Assembly (NCBI GenBank): GCA_947179485.1
Contig: OX359250.1
Location: forward strand, 17,714,539 to 17,778,538
Direction of reading: 5' to 3'
DNA length: 64,000 nucleotides
Origin: Allacma fusca
Taxonomy: Eukaryota > Arthropoda > Collembola > Symphypleona > Sminthuridae
A model generated the notes under the pieces. It saw only the letters and a list, made by a program, of their open reading frames with translations. It had not been told where the DNA came from and ran no database searches. Position 1 is the first letter of the stretch. Every line of letters begins with the position of its first letter. Below, piece after piece: positions 10,245-22,393 of this stretch. Made by a program: the position numbers and the translations under genes.

Positions 10245-11406
10245 ATGGGTTTATTGATTTCATCCCACAGTTATTAAATGTCAAAAATATAACCGGTTTA
10301 AGGTACAGTAGGAATAAAAATCTTTCCAGTAATGGCTCAGGACCAAGTCTTACGGCTATACTGCGATAGTGTACCTACATAAGTGGCATTACAAATTACA
10401 ACACTACAAGGTAAAGTCCAAGAATGTCTTCTGCAGTATAAGTTATGCATACAAAATCTTGCTTATAATATCTTCAATAAATCGCTTTGCGTGATATAAA
10501 TACTTTGTTTCAACATTCGCACAATTATATGCGTCTCAAGACAGGCATTTGTGAATTAAAATACACTTGAGGTATACATGTTAATAGCAGTAATTATATG
10601 AAGGTGAGATTACTAATTGTTCTGAAAGTCGGAGATAAATTTCTAAATTAGAAATCAATTTAGAATGCGGAATTACACATTATAAACATTTTCGTAAAGA
10701 ATTGTTAAAATAACAACATAAGAGTCACAGGCAACAACGGATGTAGTAATTGATGAGGTAAGTACAATAAAATATCTATCTAATACAATAATTATTTTTA
10801 AAAAATGCTGTGAATGCAAACGGTGTTAACAGATTCTCAATATGACCATATGTGTAAGTACATACAAACAAACTTTCTACCGAATTATACATTTATACTA
10901 CAGCTTGAAAACAAATGCTATAAGAAACTGTATGCTTTGTTGAAAAGAAATGGGCATCCTACCTGCACACAGTTAATAACGAAATTCGTCAAACGCCTTG
11001 TCTCAAATGCGCTTAGTGAAAATATTAGATTCATGCAGCATACTGAAAATATCAGTCTTTGCTAACACATATTCCGAAATGTGGCACACAATATAAGCTG
11101 TAGATGCACTATTTGTAAACAAAATTACATCAATCAGCTTTGAGTGAAAGCTTCTCTTAGGCCAGATTGACACTAAACGACCTTGAGATGATCTGTTTAA
11201 GATATTTAAGTTCAGCCTAAAAATAGAAATAAACTCAGTTTCATTCAGAGAAACATTCATGGATTTCTGAATTCGGTGGCTGCTTCCAATATAGAAAACA
11301 AGTAATTCGGCGTAATTTTCCTGTAGGCCAGCGTGGAGCGAGATTCCTAGTCGATTTTTCCACTAAAACACTGCAAATTCAGAAGTCCATATATCTAATA
11401 ATTGCT
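10245..11406 (-). other. 3' flank / probable 3' UTR of ENTR1-like copy A
   Basis: The sequence downstream of the copy A stop codon is homologous, inverted, to 43100-44272 downstream of copy B. Similarity remains obvious to a shared ATGCATGGGTTTATTGA / CAACCCATGCATGCG block, where it stops abruptly. The stretch is AT-rich with several small indels between copies and no conserved frame, as expected for a long 3' UTR plus flank. The duplication endpoint on this side is close to 10245. Confidence 0.65.
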
Positions 11407-14400
11407 TCACTGTTTTGAAGCACTTGGGTCATCCTTAGATGCAGATTTCTTCTGGGAACTTGTTACAGCATGGTCTCCGTCAAGTCTTGTCGAATCTAAT
11501 GCGAGGAGTTTTAGAGCGTTTAACTGTCCCATTAATTCTCTGTAACAAATTGTACTGAACATATATATCCCAAGAAAAAAAAGTAATTCAATTGCAATCC
11601 TTCGTAGACAAATCGTAATTTTGCTTACCCAGCCAAATACTCCGCCGAATAAGCTATTTCTACGATGCGGTTCGATTCTACGTTAGAATTATAGCGCCCG
11701 TTTTGGGTTATCGAAGACGCCTCAGATATTACTGTATGCAAAGGACTACTTCTATCACTCTGTCCCCTTCGCTTTATACTAAGTCGATCTGTTAACTGGT
11801 TCTAAAAATTATAGTAGAATAGATTATTCACAACAAAAACTCTCACTTGGCTTCCTGTCTTCCCACAAAACAATAATTTCTTCAAATATTACCTTCAAAA
11901 ACTGAAGTTCGTGATTGAGTTCAGCTATGCGAGCTTCTGCGGCTAAAGCACGTCTCTATGTAATGGAAATAATACAAAAAATATAACTCACCCACGGACT
12001 ATACAGGAAATACATTGAATCATTTACAGAAAAAGGAAGATTTTCTGATTAGAAAATAAGATTACGGTTGTAGCTTGCAGGGTCTGCTCAGAATTAAGGT
12101 AAGCTGCTTCGAACATGCTCGATTCATTTTTGTGTCTCTGAAACTCATTTTCTAGTTGACTTAATCTGCAAATGATAAATATACCTTCAGAATCCGCAAA
12201 TTTTTTAACTACATACGCAGATGTAGTAGTATGAACATGAACATGAACTGACCTGCGATTTTTGTCTGTCAATTCTCTGCGTAGTCTGTCATTCTGCTGA
12301 GAAAGAGTTTCAGATTCGAGACTACTGGCAGGTCGAACTGAATGCAACGAGGAACCGGAATTATTAACTCCATCCCTTGCAGAGTTGCTCGTACGGTTAG
12401 TAGGAGATGTGGAAGAATCAGGAATCCCCACATCAGTCAAATTATTAGCACTAAACAGCATTGGACCATCTGATAGGAAATCTGGCAAAGCAACTGGCCC
12501 TTGAGATGATGAGCATCCAGCAGGGCAGTCACCAATCGAAGCATTCGATTCGGCTTGCCTACGATTTCGTTTAGACATATAATTTCGACTGCATTGACTA
12601 GGAGTATACTCGGGATATGCTGGAGCGGGTGATAATTCATTTCCTGCAGATGCGATGTGTTGTGAACTTTGTACCCCGACAGTCTCGTGAACGTCGGAAG
12701 GTCCACTTCCTCCAGAAGCTGAAATAATTGATTCTACAATGAGATGATCTTGGACGAAATCCGGTAGAGCCATGGATACTCCATCAACAAGATCAACAGA
12801 CCCGGTATTTACACCTAAAATCATCCCACCGGTGCATTAGTTCAATACCACGAACAATCGTGTTTCGTAAAACAGATAATTTTAATACCTCGGGAATTTC
12901 GATGTCTCGTTGGGACTACATCCGAATGTGCCTGGAGGAAGTGCCGGAATGATATCGAATTCTCATCTCTTCGATTCGATGCCGCAGGAGGACTAGGTTC
13001 TAAAGCAAATCATAGATAATAAACATAATTTTTTTTATTTACTTTGACGCACACACAACGCTAACACTATATAGATAGTGCTACACACACGAAGTATTAA
13101 ATTAGAATTATTAGCAATGAAGATAGCAGACATTTGTGATTAAGTGGACTGGCTATTGATACAACTTGTGTTCTACGAAGCTAGATTCATATTCTTAAGT
13201 CAAAGGTTTGCAGTCGAATTTAATCTTGAGTATTGACATTAAGGAATTGGCATACACACCCAGCTCAAACCCACACTTTCAACTCCCAACCATAAAATTC
13301 GTTTATTACACGACGTCCGTCCCAAAGTTCAAATCTCATTACACGTTATCTTTCCAAATCTCATAATAGCCGCTCCTATGTTTATTCAAAAACCCATTAT
13401 TTGATACCCGTTAGTAATTTTAAGTACTCTAATTATCTTGAATACGCAACTCAGTCATAGAGTCAACCGATATATTGCATAATCCACTGTAGATTTTTAC
13501 CCAAATCAAAGTCAGTGAAAATCCGTTGAATCAAAAATCAAAATTTGACTGCCACAAGATCATTTACTGAGAAGGAACAATTTGGAAACAATCATAAGTT
13601 TCAATGCTAGTACAACACCATCAGTCCAGTGCTCATGTAATCAGGATTACAATAATCCGAGATTACCGAACATAGGATGAAAGAGCAATCCTCCTAATCC
13701 GTACCCCCGTCGGGAAAATTGTACAGGCGCAATCCTGAACAATAATCCTATATGAAATGCTTTTTAAAAATAATGTGCGCTCTCTACTGAGTATAATTAA
13801 ATCATCGGTACTCCTTAATCCCAAATAAAATGTATGCATCTGTAATCTCAGTAATCATCTTAAAATAGACCTTGCCAGGAGAAATCCGAATTACAATAGG
13901 AAAACTGAATATAGGATGACTAGTATTCCTAAATTTAATCCCTTCCGAAAATTGTTCAGTCATAAGCCATAAAAACAATCCTGCGTGTAATACTTTTTGA
14001 AAATACTCCGTAAAAACCCTAATCTCGCAACTGAATATAAACAAATAATCCGTAATCCCTAATCCCGCTATATATTTTATACATGCAGTCCGTATGATAG
14101 TGAAAATGAAAAGACTATAGTCATTTATCTGAGGAGGTCATAAAACCAACTTTGACATTTAGCATTCGTCATTAAAAAAGGCGTATAAAATATTAAATGT
14201 GTTAAAATTTGAGAATATACTATCCAGGGTTGAAAATTGGAATCGGAATTGGAATCGGAAAAGAATCCGAAAATTTCAAGTATTAGAATCGGAATCGGAA
14301 TTAAAAATACTGTAAAATTAGGTACTGGAATTCTAATCGGAATTGGAAAGTAAGTATCGGTATTGGTATTAGAATTTAATGATATTCCAATGAATTCCGA

Positions 14401-17400
14401 TTCCATTTCTGATATTGCATTACACAGCCATACATTATATACATTATATCACACCTTTATGACCTTTTATATAGTACCTTTACATTTTACACTTCTACAT
14501 GGTTTATTTGGTTTGGCTATATGGTTTATTTTTTCTACATGGGCCCGGATGCGGGTTTTTGGATTCGGGCCGGCCCGAACCCGGCCCGGCAGGGTTTTTG
14601 GCCGGGTTCGGGCTGTAAATACGAACTTACGTCGGGTTCCGACCGTGTTCGGGCTGCACTAAAACAATGAAACCGGGTTAAGATCGGGCTTGGGCCTCTA
14701 TTTATTTTCAGTTCGGGTTTCGGGCGGGCCAAAAATTACACAAATGACCCGACAATCCTACTAGAATCGAATTTAGTACAGATAGATGGCGTACATATTT
14801 GACGTTGCGCAGAGTTCAATCATTGCTTTCACGTATGCATATTTATGATAAATAATAGTTCATTGTATTTTATACGTACACATGCTTAAGCATTTTGAAA
14901 CGATCCCTTCCGCTTGATAGTTTATGTTGAAAAATTTTCAGAGCCAAAAATGAGTTTTGCTCCTTAAGTGCTCGTGCTCGCATATTGAATGTGTTGAGTA
15001 GGAATGGATAGTGTATGTATAATGTAAATATCCTCTCTTCTAAGTTGAAAGAGTTGATAGTGACCGTGATGGTAAGAATCAAATTTTCGCGCTCGCTAGA
15101 TGTATCGCGTATCGACGACCATAGCGCTGTGCAGCTAGCGTTTGCATACAACTACTTACTGCCTTCGCTATTTACATTTGCCTTTCTGAGCCAGCAAATG
15201 CTGGCTGTGTAGTGCTCGTAATAAAATCTGTAAACAAATGTTTCACATCGGATTCAATTGTTACTAAAAATCCGGGTTTTCATCGGGTTTTAAAACCATT
15301 TAAAGATCGGGTTTTAGAGGGTTCGGGTTGTAAAAAAATTTGGAGACCGGGTTTTAGAGGGTTCGGGTTGTAAAAAATTTTGAAGACCGGGTTTTTAGCG
15401 GGTTCGGGCTTCACAAAATTTAAGGTGCATAAAACGGGCCGGGTTGAATATCACATATTTAGCCCGTTGGCGGGCCGGGTCGGGCTAATAGAGTATTTGT
15501 TTGGGTTTCTTCCGGGTTCGGGCCTGAAGTCAAGCCCGAATCCCACCTCTAGCATATATGTAGGCTATTGAAACATGTCATCTTCATTTAATGGCATATT
15601 GAATGGACAAAATTAAAATTAAAGAATAATCCGCACCCGGTACTTGCAGATTGTGTTATAGGGGGGTTCAAGTGTAAAAAATACGTGCTATCTTGCCTTG
15701 ATATGTGCTGAAACCTCAGTGAAATTAAAACTTCTAAATATTCGGTAAAGTGGGAACTTAAGGAAATCTTAAGTGCGACATCCCTTTTGACCAATGTTAA
15801 AATTTTGGAACTATTTCCGGCGTAAACCAAATTAATATTCATATTATTTTGCTCTTAGGGCTTTGGCCAAGGTGACTAAACTTAAACTATTTTATTTCAA
15901 CCCAATTTACTTGAAAAAGGATTTTTAATTTATTAGAGTAGAATGCTCTTAAAAAGTCTGTCAGTTACGAAAAGTACATAATATTTAGGAATGGTGTAGA
16001 ATTCTTTGATCTAATTTGTCAGTGTAGGCTAATATGTAGGCTTGGTGGTCCCCATATAGGAAGGTTGTAGGATAGGCTGATCTATTCGGCGGTTAAAATG
16101 TATTCATATATGTAGGCTCGGTTCAAATTTTATAAATATGAAGGATATAGGATGGGCTGAGTCATTTGGACACCTTTGGTGGGAAGACTTTTCTCTGCAT
16201 TACGTTTAATTTGAAACTATAACCTAGGTCGACTATCCGAGTAATCCCTGCAAAACGTTGTTTGTTTGAGTAAACAAACAGTTTAAACATTAAATGACGT
16301 GGTCGAATGACAAAAATTATAAATTATAGGTTAAATGAATACAGTAGAATCGGAATTGGAATCGGAATTATTTGAAAGTATTTGAATTAATTGGTATCGG
16401 AATTCAAAATTAATTATTTGGATACATCGGAATCGGAATCCAAATCGGAAATATATTTTAGCAGGTATTGTAATTGGAATCGGAATTTTTATTTTTCCGA
16501 TATTTCATCCCTGATACTATCATAACATCGTAAACTAACTTCTAAGAGTTCTACAGATTAGAGAGTAACACAGGGCAGTAGTCCTGCTGCTAGTTATTTG
16601 AATTGCAAATGCATAATCTCGGTGCTAAAATCTTTGAAAACTAATGTGTAACCCATAACTTTTATTATATTTTAATAATGAAATTTCAGGAAGTTTTCTG
16701 TAATCCGTAATCACCGCCCCATGTATTGAAAAGTTACAAACGTAATCTAAAGGTGTCCAAATGCCTTCACCTACCCTAACTGTATATCATTCCTACATCC
16801 ACATTTAGACTGAGCTTCCAATTATGCCTACATTTTAACTGCCAAATTGATCAGCCTACCATGCATCCATGGGGAGGGCATAGCCCATGTATAAGCCTAA
16901 ATTTTTGGTAAAATAGCTAAATCAACTCGGCTACATATCTTATCTTAAATGATTGTCGCTACTCGCGGGCTACTTAAAAGCATTCTATCGTTCTCCAATA
17001 ATTACGGGATCGGAATGAAATAAAGCTTTTCGAAATTTCATGAAAATTCGAAAATTCCCCGAATTCACGTAAAAATCTGATTTAACCTCACAAACGAATT
17101 CATTGATCAATAAAATCGTGGAAAATACCTTTCCCGCTCCAAATTTCATGAAATTTCGAAAATATTCCGAATTTACGTAAAAATCTGATTTAACTGCACA
17201 AACGAATTCCTTGATCACTAAAATCGTGGAAAATACCTACCTTACCATAAAATTCGAAATTTCGAAAAAGCTACGAATTGACGTGAAAACCTGGTTGAAC
17301 CACAGGAACATACTCGTGTTGATCACTAAGGCCGTAAAAAGTACCTTCTCCGCCTCGAAATTTCATCAAATTTTGCAACAACTCAGAATTTATGTAGAAA

Positions 17401-20131
17401 CCAGATTTAACCACAAAAACAAATTCCTTGATTTGCAAGGACGTGGAAAATACGTTCCCCGCCACGGCATTCGTGTATTGGCAACATAATGAGCAAATAA
17501 CACGCTGGACGCAGTGAAATTTCAAGCTTTAAAGTTAAAATTTCGTCTTTACCAAGGAAATGATTTCGATGATGACAAGGTACTAGTATAAAATACTTTC
17601 CACACAAAGACCTGGAAATAAGACTCATGATGAGAGCTGGGGATATATTTCCCACTCATAAATTGCACGTTCGATGACATTTCCAAAAAACGCAAAATAA
17701 ACGGTTATTATATCAACCTACTTTACTCTAAACCTACATTTCGCGTAACAACTACCCAACCAGCCAAAATTACAATAACTTTCAATCGAGCTCACACTAG
17801 CGAGGCAGTAGCGTTTCGCTTCTATTGCATTCGATTCATCGAATGCAGTTTTGGATTTTTAACATCTGCTATGCACCATAACACACACAATGTGGAAGTA
17901 CCAGGCGAAGATTGTTCTTTAAATTTTAATTTTACGTCCTAAATGCCATTAAATGTGTATTGTAACATGTAACATGTGCTTCAGTTGCTTACTTACATAT
18001 GTTTATATGTCCATAATTCTACGACGGCTGAGCCTGCCTATTTTGTAGGTTTGGTTTTAGGTTAGCGTATATTCCTGCACCCTATTTTTCCTACAAGCCT
18101 CTCCAAAAAATTCCTTGCGGTCAGCATGTAGAATAGGTGGACACCTTTGACGTAATCACAGTACAATAATGTATTCTTTGGCAAATAATCCAAATCTGTA
18201 ACTGTAACCACAAAATCATTTCAAACGAAAGTAATCCGTAATCCGTAGTTCAACAACTGTAGATGCAATTTGCCCAGTATGATCACCAGAAGACACTTCG
18301 TTAGATCAAAGTTGCCGTACAGCACTGATCCGGAAAATCGCTGAAGGTCCGTGAAAATTTAGAGAGTGATTTCTCCAGCTACCCTCGCCTCGGTAGCCTA
18401 CATGCAATCAACCCATTTTAGCTTTGAATATCACGAATAATATTGTAGGTTGCCGTCCTTAGATGTTAGAAGTCTACGTTAGATCAATTCAATAAAGTAA
18501 TCGAATTTTCGTCAGCTTCAGGGTATGTGCAGTGTAACTCTGGTTTATGGGATGGTTGGTTCCAGCAATGAAGGTTAGGTTAATAAGGAGTGAAAGTTAC
18601 TGAGCCCGTATGGTGCGAGTATTTCACTTTTCTAATAAACTTGCCCATAATGATAAGAATAAATTAAAAATTCGAAATGAAATTATTACATATTATTAGA
18701 GAAGGTTAGAAAATTCACTTTTGAAACAATGAAACAAGCAATGTAGTTATTTGTAACAACATTTCGAGCTTAGATTTTTGTCATGCAATGGACAAATAAG
18801 TTACCATACGTTCAAAATGACGGGTTAGGTTAGAACATCCCCTACCAAATACCAGTTCAGAAATGCTATAATTTCTTGTCGAATATCGTATACTACGTTT
18901 TTGTCTTCTTTCCCCTGACCCCTGATTCAGAAGACTTCTCTCTTAAAGGGGGCTTTCATTCAATCGGGTTTCCAGTTTTCCCGTAAACAATCCGCGTGTT
19001 CAATCCCAATCAAACATCTAATTTCCTATAACCCTACATGCATAAGTCTAGATTGCTCAGCGAAGAAATCTCTTCGAAACCAAGTTTTGAAGCCCATAGA
19101 ATTTGATTTAAGCAATTTTTTTAAAAATATTATTTCAACATGAGAGGACTAACCGGCTTATGAAGATTTCAGCGAATGAAATACAAACTCACAATCAAAC
19201 TTCTCACACATAACCCCCCTTGGTCACAATAATCAATAAACACATTAAAGGCTGACTAAATGGCTACATCTTCCCGGGTACCCCTCCACCGGGGACCTTT
19301 TACTAGTATACTATACCTCTCTTGAGTTAAGTTATAAAATAATATTATATTACACATAACTTGACACCCCCTTCAGAGCACTGAATACTTTATGTAAGTT
19401 AAGCACCGGGACAGGATGAAATCTGATCAACGTTTGACCTCCGTGAAAGTCCTTGGCATGATCTCACTACTACTATTAATCTACCACAAAAATCCAAAAT
19501 TAATAACGGAGCAACAATGTTGAACAGGACGTTGTTCAATAAAAAAGATAAATTAATATAACAAATTCCCATTTAACACACCAAAGTTTTAGAAATCTGA
19601 AAGAACTGTGCTACAAAATGAGATCAATTAATTTTAGGAACAAGTTTCAACACATAAAATTAAGTAGTCTGCTAGTAACTATTTTTTAGTCAATACCATT
19701 TGTACTTTCCTCGCAAAATATAAAAATTACTTGAATAGGAACTTGCCCAAATCTTAACATTACTTTTGGATATGAATTTAAAGTCACAGAAGTTCTGGAT
19801 TAACTGTTGATTCTGATTAACCTGTTTTATGTACGACATTTTTATGGACCACGGTTTTTTAAAATCTTTGAGCGGTTTTGAGACAGAAACAATTTTTAGA
19901 AAGGGATTTGCTAATTTTTTTCGGATAGTACCGAAATCCGGGAAATTGGGTTCCAGGGATCAATACGAAAATACGACCTCTGAATCTGAATTACGCGTAC
20001 ACAAATAAACTATTCGGTTCAAATTGCTCACCGCCGTTATTTTGTGACATACCAGGAACATTCCGGGTTGACTCAACGCCTTCCCTGTCATCATCCGATG
20101 TATCCGGTGTAAGCCTCCGTGAATGAGGCAT
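11407..20131 (-). CDS. ENTR1 (SDCCAG3)-like coiled-coil protein, copy A, 7 coding exons
   Basis: Coding exons, 5' to 3' on the minus strand, are 20131-20053, 12999-12889, 12814-12253, 12165-12066, 11955-11893, 11801-11629 and 11539-11407. All introns are GT-AG and the total is 406 residues. The start is the ATG in MPHSRRLTPDTSDDD; a noncoding leader exon at about 20256 and upstream is spliced in front (acceptor before 20160). I recognise the endosome-associated trafficking regulator family from three points. A SISFRHFL motif at residues ~42-49 matches the family's FSFREFL. A coiled coil covers residues ~238-312 (QQNDRLRRELT to ELQFLKNQL). A C-terminal helix covers ~348-380 (YSAEYLAGELMGQLNALKLL). 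The middle is a Ser/Pro-rich linker. Vertebrate ENTR1 acts in endosomal recycling, cytokinesis and cilium-related trafficking; the function here is by analogy. The first coding intron is 7.05 kb and full of transposons. The second copy is at 39743-43099. Confidence 0.75.
13620..14085. repeat. TAATCC-word region inside copy A intron 1
   Basis: TAATCCG / GGATTA words recur (for example GTAATCCCTAATCCCGC near 14050), with unrelated AT-rich DNA between. The same word style appears at 16680-16750, 18180-18250 and 45090-45300. It is probably a decayed word-repeat element; the ends are not defined. Confidence 0.4.
14225..16513. mobile_element. hAT element, GGAATCGG family, complete ends and perfect target duplication
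   Basis: Left end CAGGGTTGAAAATTGGAATC; right end, as reverse complement, CAGGGATGAAATATCGGAA. The octamer ATACTATC flanks both sides (14217-14224 and 16514-16521). It is 2289 bp and lies in the first coding intron of ENTR1-like copy A. Both subterminal regions repeat GGAATCGG words. It carries a block of CGGGTTCGGG words at about 14540-15560, possibly a second nested element. No transposase frame is visible, so this copy is non-autonomous. Confidence 0.9.
14540..15560. repeat. CGGGTTCGGG-word blocks nested in the hAT element
   Basis: Two blocks (about 14540-14740 and 15270-15550) are made of GGGTTCGGGC and related words, up to a terminus reading AAGCCCGAATCCCACCTCTAG. The DNA between them is ordinary AT-rich sequence. 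Termini of the GAGGTGGGATTCGGGC type look like a further hAT-like non-autonomous family, but a matching left end and target duplication were not identified. Confidence 0.5.
17030..17465. repeat. ~107-bp tandem repeat, four diverged units
   Basis: The anchor AAAATCGTGGAAAATACCT and its variants recur at about 17112, 17219, 17326 and 17436, spaced 107-110 bp. Each unit has an AAATTTCAT...TTACGTAAAAATCTGATT core. The first two units are closely similar and the later two more diverged. Frames on both strands through this region are repeat artefacts. It lies in the first coding intron of copy A. From 17466 to about 19370 I see only unassigned AT-rich DNA. Confidence 0.8.
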
Positions 20132-20159
20132 TACCCCAAACAAGTATACAGGGGTCAAA

Positions 20160-20640
20160 CCTGAAACATTAAGAAATCATTCAAATTATACTTTAATTAC
20201 CCATAGAATACATATCACTATTACATAATTATTATTATGATTACATTATACTTACTGAACAATTCAGAACTTAACTGGAATTCAATAAGACTGTAAATGT
20301 TTTATTTGAGTTTGCAATTAGATGATTTAGGTGCATATTACAAAAACTGAATTGGACAACACAAATTAAACAATACTCCCTGGGTCTCAATAAAATGCGG
20401 GCTAGCAGAATCACTCAATAAACACGGGATGGAGGGCTCAGTCTATCAAGGTTGAAAGTGTGTTTGGTCACAAAATTATGTATGTACTTAAATCGGTTCC
20501 AGTAAAATATTTTAACCCAATGTGATCATGGAGAGCAAGTTGTCCCTCAATAACTAGTCCCTGAAGTGAATGAATTTAGTACTCACTCTCAGACGTCATA
20601 CCCGAAGTTACTCATGTGATACAGTCACGGACGAGCAATG
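20160..20640 (-). promoter_or_regulatory. Leader exon and putative promoter region of ENTR1-like copy A
   Basis: This interval is homologous, inverted, to 39270-39715 upstream of copy B. Conserved pieces include GTGACTGTATCA, AACTTCGGGTA, TTTTATTGAGACCC and a splice donor (GTAAGTATAATG at 20255 and below). Conservation in both copies suggests a noncoding first exon and the promoter lie here. No TATA box was picked out. The duplication endpoint on the 5' side is near 20640. Confidence 0.5.
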
Positions 20641-20930
20641 CAAGATCGTAAATCATTAAAATCTGTTCGGGTAGCAAAGTATTCCAACTTACAACTTATG
20701 CGACCAGGGCAAGGGAGACTCTTTGAAGTATTTATTTAAACACTACGCTGGCATTTTAGACCATTACTGTGAACGCGAGCACTCAACGGCACAACGCAGA
20801 TTTTTAATTTTAAAAAGCAGTTCAAATACAGTAAAAAGATGAACCGAGCAATTTTATGAATTTTGAATCCAACTGTACAGTTTTCGATTGAATGAATTTC
20901 TGCAGGAAATTTCTTATCCTGTATTTCTAT

Positions 20931-21752
20931 CAAGGATGGGAATCGGAATCTGTATCGGAATCCGAATCGGAATTATATTCGAAAATTTGAGGATTTTAAT
21001 TCGTATTGGAATTCCAAATAATTCCCAGGAAGTATTTTAATTCAAAATCGCATTCAAAAAAATTTTTGGAATCGGAATTGGTATTCAAAAATATTTTACT
21101 GAATTCCGATTAAAATAAAGTATTGTTTTCAATGCTATATTTCATCAAGTGTACATAAATATAAATTTAAAATTGCCGCAATTGTTTACTTACAACGTAA
21201 ATTTAATCAAAGAGCATTGACGAACGTATTCTTCATCCGAAATGAACATGCTTCCGCATTCTACGTAAAATAGAGTCGAATTATTAACGCTTGAGGCTTT
21301 TAACGGTTGTGCTCAAAACTATTGTTTGTCCTACAAGTTAATTGCTCAAGTAATTTAAATCGTCGATACTAGAGTTTTATAGGTAACTAAAAATGGGCCG
21401 AAAGAAAATTAGTAATGTTGGAGTTCAAATATCAGTTGAACGTGTTTTTTCAGCTCTTAAATTTATACCTAATGACCTGCGGGGGAAACTAGCTTCTCAA
21501 AACATTGATGATATTATGTTTCTAAGGTTGATCTGTTTCCGTTTAATCAAATTCTTTGTATTTTCAGTGTACTAGGAGTATTCAAATAAATATTCAAATC
21601 GGAATTCATAATGAACGAATACTCGAGGATATTTAAATCCGTATTAGAATTCCTATTTTTCAGTATTGATATAAGTATTTTAAATCGGAATTCTTCGCCT
21701 TAAATATTTTAATTCGAATTATAATTCATATTTTTCCAATTTCCTATCCCTG
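20931..21752. mobile_element. hAT element (822 bp) with perfect target duplication
   Basis: It begins CAAGGATGGGAATCGG and ends CCTATCCCTG; as reverse complement the right end reads CAGGGATAGGAAATTGG. ATTTCTAT lies on both sides (20923-20930 and 21753-21760). GGAATC words crowd both ends. The interior retains the 3' end of a hAT transposase frame (21393-21575), so it is an internal-deletion derivative of an autonomous element. It lies just upstream of ENTR1-like copy A. Confidence 0.92.
21393..21575 (+). pseudogene. hAT transposase C-terminal (dimerisation domain) remnant
   Basis: The short frame contains SVERVFSALKFIPNDLRGKL followed by ASQNIDDIMFLR. This is the hallmark of the hAT C-terminal dimerisation region (S-x-ERVFSxLK ... 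NDLRxxLxxxNxxxLxFLR). Nothing upstream encodes the catalytic core, so the copy cannot be active. It sits inside an element with hAT-type ends and an 8-bp target duplication, which ties the GGAATC-word elements to the hAT superfamily by protein evidence. Confidence 0.88.
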
Positions 21753-21760
21753 ATTTCTAT

Positions 21761-22385
21761 ACAAGGGTATGCTTTTGTACATCACTTAGACCATTTCGCC
21801 TCTAAAGCCGCGTATGGAATTACGCACAAGACAAGCCTTAAGAAATTATTCCTGAAGGGCTACACTTAAAAGACTTGTCTTCTGCAGCGCAAATCTGCCC
21901 CCAGAATTGCAAATATTCTCTCCGTTGCCCCGTTTAATGCGATACACATTTTGTTAATGTTGCTGGACAGTGACATCAAACATTTTGTGGTAGTGACCAA
22001 ATTGTCGATGATTTTTGTTCAATTAAATTAACTTGCGCGCATTAAGGTAATTGTGTTTCGAACGTGTAATGAAATTTTTACATTTTTTAAGCAAAATTGT
22101 GGGCTTGTGGGTAGAATTTTCTACGTTCTTTTCTCTCCTTTAAAGTCCACCCTTCAAAAGGATTATGCATAGAGTTGCCCCAGGTAATTAAAGTGTAGCT
22201 CCCGAGCATTAGCTCTAGTAATTAATCTTCTGATAATTAAGAGTGGCTTCCGAGCATTGATCCGGGTAAATATCGGTCACCTTAAACGTTATACAGATTT
22301 CCGGTGGAGCACTGGATCATTTTTCCTACATTTCCCCATGCCGCTTGAAACCTTGCTCTACCACCTGATATCCTAATTGAGGCAC
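21761..22385. other. Unassigned AT-rich spacer
   Basis: I see no gene. A short imperfect repeat, GCTCCCGAGCATTAGCTC and GCTTCCGAGCATTGATCC, lies at about 22198-22265, with TAATTAA-rich DNA around it. Confidence 0.3.
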
Positions 22386-22393
22386 TTCGCAAC

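Noticed and set aside
12437-12706. 89-codon minus-strand frame, and its counterpart at 41842-42111
   Set aside because: It is an out-of-phase shadow of exon 3 of the ENTR1-like gene, present in both copies only because the DNA is duplicated.
16985-17655. Four frames on both strands encoding similar peptides
   Set aside because: They are produced by a 107-bp tandem repeat in an intron; units diverge without codon-level constraint.
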